Of a DNA stretch of 64,000 nt, positions 58,208 through 64,000 are shown in pieces (position 1 is the stretch's first letter; the number at the start of each line of letters is the position of its first letter). The DNA is taken from the NCBI GenBank assembly GCA_963854835.1, contig OY978526.1, positions 90,055,846-90,119,845 of the forward strand, read 5' to 3'. The stretch is from Megamerina dolium. Lineage: Eukaryota; Arthropoda; Insecta; Diptera; Megamerinidae. Below the pieces are notes generated by a model. It made no database searches, had not been told where the DNA came from, and worked only from the letters and a program-made list of their open reading frames with translations. A program made the position numbers and the translations under genes.

Positions 58208-61200
58208 TACATACATACATAATGATATATCGTACAGTTGTGACTGAAGTGTACAATAGTAACAGCAGGCCATTGGGTAGACCGGCAGGAAGGAAGGCAG
58301 CTGTGTCGCATTTAAAAATAATAATAATTTTCACAAATGAAAATTTCCACGTACATTACTCGCTTCAACACCAACCACCACCACCACCACCACTACTACC
58401 ATCAGCATCACTAAGCTCTCTCTCTCTCTCTCTCTTTCACTCACTCTCTAATCTTTCTATATATTTGACATGCATATATTGTATTTGATTGAAGAGGTTT
58501 CTCACTGCGTGTGTGCCGTGCACGGCGGGATCTGAATGAAATCAATCGATGAATGTGCGCTTATATGAACACAAACAAAAACGTACACACACACACATGT
58601 ATGCAGGATGGCCTGTAAATATATATGAATATATGGCATAAAAACTATGATGAAATTCAAATTGGAAATTAAAATTTTGTTGTTTCTTTTTTGTGTTTTT
58701 CTATTTTTTCAAGTGAATGGAGAAGAATAAAAATATTTATTTATTTTTTTTTTTCATTGCTCTCGCTGGCTTGCTGTACATATGTACATGAATGATGCAT
58801 ATATATCATATTTATGTGATTTTATTATTATCGTTGTTGTTGTTGTTGTTGTCCAGCCTTCCTTATATACATATGTATGTATATACACACTAGGTACATG
58901 TGAATAATTTTTCGTTGCTCTCAAAATTAATGTGCGCATTTATAATACCTAGTATGTATAATATTATACTATCGAATAAAATGTGCGAAAAACATGACAA
59001 AAATGAAATAAAATCATGTAAATGAGATGACAAAGACAAAATTGGCAAAGAACGACACGAAAAAAAAGAAAAATAAATGGAAATTATAATAAGAAAACAA
59101 ACGAAAAAAAAAATGCTCAAATTATTATTCATCATCATCGACATTGTTGCTCGTTTTTTGTTGTTGTTGTTGTCATTAACGTTGTCGTTGTCTTTTTCTC
59201 GTTGTCATCGTTGAGTCGTCGTCGTCGTCATCGTCATTTCTGGGATGCAAAATTTGATTTTCAACAAGTAGTTTGTTGTTTGCATTTCTGTATTGGAAAC
59301 TCATCAAACTCAAATGCAAAAGGATATAATTTCTTTCTGCACAATTAAACAAGCTTAAACAAATGAATAGCTTACGAATCTTGTTTACATAGAGGGTGAT
59401 TGTATTTAACGAAGCATTCAAGATTTTTTTATTTCATCATTTTTAGTATAGAAAATGGAGGCATCAAATATGATTGCTTTTGGCATTGCAATTATCGCAC
59501 TTCTGATGAAACTTTACATCTTGCAACGGTGAGAACCCTGCATTTATGGGCATTCATTCAATGCTGCAGTATTCTTGGTTATATTCGATGGGGTCTGAAT
59601 GGTCTAAATTATTTTTACACGTCCAAACACGTTAACCCTCATCCGGTTTATTAATTTTATGAAACTTATAAGAATTGCAATAAATATTACAATTTCTAAA
59701 AACAAACATAAAATAATTACAATTATTATTTAATCGTCGAAAACAATTTCTTTAAATATTGTGTCAATTTAACACTAAAACAGCAGATTTGTTCGAAACA
59801 ATTTCATCCGGATGAAGGTTAAACAATGCGAATTGCATTTAAATTACATTTAAGTCGTTTTATGCAATAAATATAAATACAATGACAATTTATATTTTTT
59901 GTACAGCCTCTAGCAGCCATCTATTGTCAAAAATATTAGACATAAAACATAAAATTCATATACGATTTACACATTGGCCCAAAATCGCAATTGTAAAATT
60001 GAACAAAATAACGAAAATATACAAAAAGAATCTCTTTTATAAAAAAATTGTGTCAAATTGACACAAGCAGCACTTCTAGGTCAAAAGAATTCAAATATGA
60101 TTATGTTCCTAACATCATAATTCAAAATAACAATAACAATAAATTTTTTGAAAATGAAAATACATATCTATTTCGACTTTTCGTAAAGACGAAAGAAACA
60201 ATGAAAGACGGCATTCTTAAAAACGAAGCAGTTACAAATTTGGTGCTATATTAGTTGACTTTTGCATGCCTGTTCGTAATGTGCATATTGTTTTTGGGTT
60301 TCAACCACATACGATAACAAAAAAAAAAAAAAAAAAAAACAAAAACCACCAACAATTTAGTTATACATAAAAATTATTTTATTAAAATATGTGCATATAT
60401 ATATATATTGTAAGAGTATAGTGTAGTGTAGTATAGTGGAAGAGAGCGTAACAAAACGGAAAAAATAGGTACATACACCTGAATGAGGGAAAAAAATTCA
60501 AATAATAAATCTCACAAAATCAGTAACAACAACTACATATGTATGTCTGTACTAGAAAATACGAACTAAATATATATACATATTCAAAACAATAACAACA
60601 AATTGCGGCAGCAAAGCACAGTCGCAGAACACAACCACTATTACCTTTAATATTCACTTAATTATAATTGTGTTGTTATTGTTTATTTATTGATGCTGTT
60701 TCGCCGTTGTTATTGTTGTTGTTGTTAAGTTCAGTCAGTCAGTATCGGTGAGCGGTGGTGTATATGTATGTATTATAAAACGGCGTAAATTAATTTCGCG
60801 GACAATCACCAATATGAATATAGACTTTTTTTCACGCTTCTCTTCTACCTCTTCCCATTCTTCATTTTTTTCTTCATTGTACATATTTATTTAATTAATT
60901 TTTTTTTTATTACGTTATACATTCGTTATAATTTGCTTATTGCATATACTACTATCCGATTGTTGTCAATGTTGATTTGGATACACACGATTATTATCGT
61001 AACTAATACAACAACAACAGCAACAGCAACTAGAAAAACAAATGGCAAATGGCAACAGTGTTGCATTTTAGTTATATAGTTTGCGGAAATCAGTCAAATA
61101 GAAACTTATTTACGTACACCCACCCACACATGGCAAAACCCAACAGCAACAACAATGCGAATAATTAAATTCTAATTCAATATGATGTTAATATACACAA

Positions 61201-64000
61201 TTCACCCATAAATTAAAACTCTATTGAAGGGTAATTAAAAAAACAAAACAAAACTAAATAGAATAAAAGATAACACTCACATTATATGTATTATTATATA
61301 TTGTTACTGCTTTTATTGTTTTATATGGTTAAATTGTTGTAAATACTTCACATGGAATACGGCACTTTTCAATAGTTCACTTATTTTTTTTTTTCTTATA
61401 CGGTTTATTTAAATTTTGTGCACTTTTTTTGTTGTTGTTTAATAAAATTTATTTAATATTTTTTACTTATTTTCTTTTTATTATTTTGATTTTGCCGTTT
61501 GCTGTTTTCACACCTTACCGCTTCACATTCTATTTCGTACGGCTTGCAACGACAATTGGTTTGCTTATTTTTCCAACATTACGCTTTCTAATTTCATTCG
61601 TTTTTGCGTTCGCGCTCAACACAACGGACAACAAAAACAAACGCACATACAATCACATGCATTCTCTGCCTCACTCACTCACTCATTCTCCTTCCACTAG
61701 AAATTACGAATGTCGCAACGAAAACACTGGAATACTCGCGCAAAACGAATGATACAATTTTTCTTGTTGTCCTCTCTTCTCATTCCTCCTTGCTTTGCTG
61801 TTTTTTTTTTCTCATATGCTGCTATTGCTACTGCTGCTGCTTCTTTTTGATATCTTTGCATTTGGGTTTTCAAATTTTCATTTTACGATTATAGACACGT
61901 TTAACACATTTTAATTCTAAATGTTAATGTACACAAATACTTGATCAGTTAAATTTGACTTTTTCATTTGTTTTATTCAATAAATTGAACATTTTCAATG
62001 AATTTTTCATAAAATATTCACAGCACGGACACTACGACACTACATTGAGCGAAAGAAAAGAAGATGTAATGAAAGAACGCAGATTACGAAGTTGGCCACT
62101 GTTTACTGGGTGGATTTCATATTTGTGGAATTCGAATTGGTTATGATGTGCTTACATTTAGCTGCATGGTTGTATTTGAAGAATAAAATTGTTATTGAAA
62201 TGACTTCAAAAAGAACCATAGTGACTTTTTGCGTTTCAAATTTTCTTTTATTCCTGAGCATGGTTCGCACAATTCAAATTGTTTAGTGGTTAGAAGAGGT
62301 TCTTTATACACACTACTTGGATTGTCATGTAATCCTCGTTTCAAAACCAATAAAACCACCCAATGGTGTAATTTCTTACAAGTCAAAATTGCTATTCTGT
62401 CAATAATATACAAAAAAATTACAAAACTCAACTCTTGTAAACATGGCGTTAATACAGAAAGTACAACAACAAAAAGTTATTAAAAATGCATAAATTGACA
62501 TTCACATTTTCCAATTGACAGTGACAATTAGTGATAGAAAGTGTCGGGGAAAATTTTTACTTTTATCACAAACTTTCACCTCCTTTGAAGTTTTACGCTC
62601 TCATTTTTGGATTTTTTGCACCAAAATTCGAGTATGCTAGATAGAGATAAAGAGCCGATCATATAATTTATTCTCGCAACAACTGTTGCTGGTGTGATAT
62701 CACCTTAAGTGAACTGATCTCCATACATAGGTTTATGTTACATGGTATGCATAATGGAAAATCCTTTCTCTTTTTATTACTATTATTTTATTTATATATA
62801 TACCTATAGAAAATAACAATAAAAATAAAAATATTAAAACTAAAAATTAAACACAATGCTTGGAGTTATTAATATTGCTTTGTAGGGATTTTCATAGTAA
62901 ATATTATTTTAAGATATATTGTGGGTTCATTTTTTAATCGAATATCTTGAATTGAATATGACACTGAAAATTATCGATAAATACAAATAGTACAATAACA
63001 AGCTTCCTCTTCTTTTTATTATTAAAAGAAAAAACGTCGTGTATTTTTTAAATGTTTATTTCGATACTTTATTTAATATTTTCTTGCTTGTTAATTTTAT
63101 TTTCACTATTTTATAGTATTGTTTTATATTTAAATTAATAATAATAAGTAATATAATAATAATAATAATAATAGTAATAATAATAGTACTAATAATATTT
63201 TAATTAACATTTTTTTCGACATATTTTGGAGTATGTCGTTTGGCTGAATTCTTTATGTGGGTTTGTTTTTTGGTTTATTTTATATCATATTTGACTTGGC
63301 TTCATTTAATTAACATTTCTTTAGTACAATTTGTATTGAATTATATATTTAGTTAATATAATTCTATTTATATATATATATTTATATGCATTTTGTTTTT
63401 TTTTGTTTATTTGTGATTTATTTTGTATATTTATATTAAATTTCGATAAAGACTTGTTGATACGTTTATAATCGATATTTGTATGTTTCCATCATATGCG
63501 TTGTTGTTGTTGTTGCTGCTGCTGCTGCTGTTGTTACAAACATTTTGCATTGCATTTCATTTGCATATGTAATATGTAATATTACACTCGTTCTTCTTCT
63601 AAGCCTATCTTATGACATATACAATATTAGTTAGTGTATTCTTATTATTCTTTTAATATATTTTTGTAGTATCATTATTTTATATTGAATGTTAAATTAA
63701 ATCATAAGTTCAATTGCATTCATCGTCGTCGTCGTCGTCGTCATCATCGTCGTCATCCTCTACTTTTACTTCTCCTGCATGCCTTTCATATTCTTAATCG
63801 CATTGCAATTTCGCATTTCACTTTATTTTATATATGTTTACATGCATATATGAATTTGAATGAATACATTTTACTGCCCTTGTCTTATCAACATGTTGCA
63901 TCATCTTGTTGCGCACAAATGCGCTTGCAGCATTGTGATGATGTGTCCCAATACAGTTGTGGTTAGCAAAAATTGCGAAACTTCGTTGAGTTTACATAAT
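58208..64000. other. Non-coding AT-rich region at right edge
   Basis: It carries (TC)n near 58410-58435, a GTT run near 58834-58850, a GTC/ATC tract at 63722-63755, CTG near 63510-63530 and poly-A at 60319-60340. No gene, RNA gene or named element is supported; short ORFs here are composed of repeats. Confidence 0.35.

Noticed and set aside
61429..61894. Overlapping ORFs of about 100 aa
   Set aside because: They are Phe/Leu- and Thr/His-rich translations of T-rich and CTC-rich simple sequence, with no family match.
63715..63966. 93-aa ORF with Arg/His run at right edge
   Set aside because: The ORF is generated by a GTC/ATC microsatellite and has no domain.

Overview
This is a 64 kb piece of AT-rich dipteran nuclear DNA. 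Spliced genes, CAN-type microsatellites, mariner/Tc1 elements and non-LTR retrotransposon debris all point to a higher fly. The transposon families and SINEs look tephritid-like (Bactrocera/Zeugodacus type), but that placement is inference. There are no prokaryotic genes, CRISPR arrays or viral genomes.

The dominant gene is trithorax (trx) on the minus strand. I could join eight coding exons from 40471 down to 21877. All seven junctions have GT/AG sites with compatible phases, and the lengths sum to 13,323 nt, giving a 4,440-residue protein. It carries the expected N-terminal MGRS start, a C4 zinc region, PHD fingers, an extended PHD, FYRN, a Taspase-1 type cleavage site, FYRC, a Win-like motif, SET and post-SET. 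It is roughly 700 residues longer than fly Trx as I remember it (about 3.7 kaa), because of Gln/Thr/Ala/Asp low-complexity runs.

Left of trx (0-17 kb) lie four smaller genes. At the left edge is the 3' part of a plus-strand secreted-type protein with one six-cysteine CBM14 (peritrophin-A) domain in three exons (2-3568). Three members of the DUF745 coiled-coil family follow: a tight minus-strand tandem pair (6384-7219 and 7367-8264) and a more diverged plus-strand copy with a Pro-rich N-terminus (15492-16835). Each DUF745 gene has a short first exon encoding the signal peptide, too short to appear in a simple ORF scan.

The rest is mobile-element debris and simple-sequence DNA. It includes at least six Tc1/mariner-superfamily families with recognisable terminal inverted repeats (two copies in trx introns), RTE-like and Jockey-like retrotransposon remnants, a tRNA-derived SINE family in five copies, a short retroposon with an (ACA)n tail in two copies, and a near-perfect 240-bp foldback MITE filling most of an intron of the third DUF745 gene. 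Several insertions are nested, with visible target-site duplications, so their relative age can be read.

From about 40.5 kb to the right edge I find no convincing protein-coding gene. It is probably trx 5' leader, upstream or intergenic DNA rich in GTT/CAA, GT, GA and TTTA repeats. I found no evidence of a wholly new biological system. The most unusual items are the nested retroposons, the intronic hairpin, the DUF745 cluster and the enlarged Trx.
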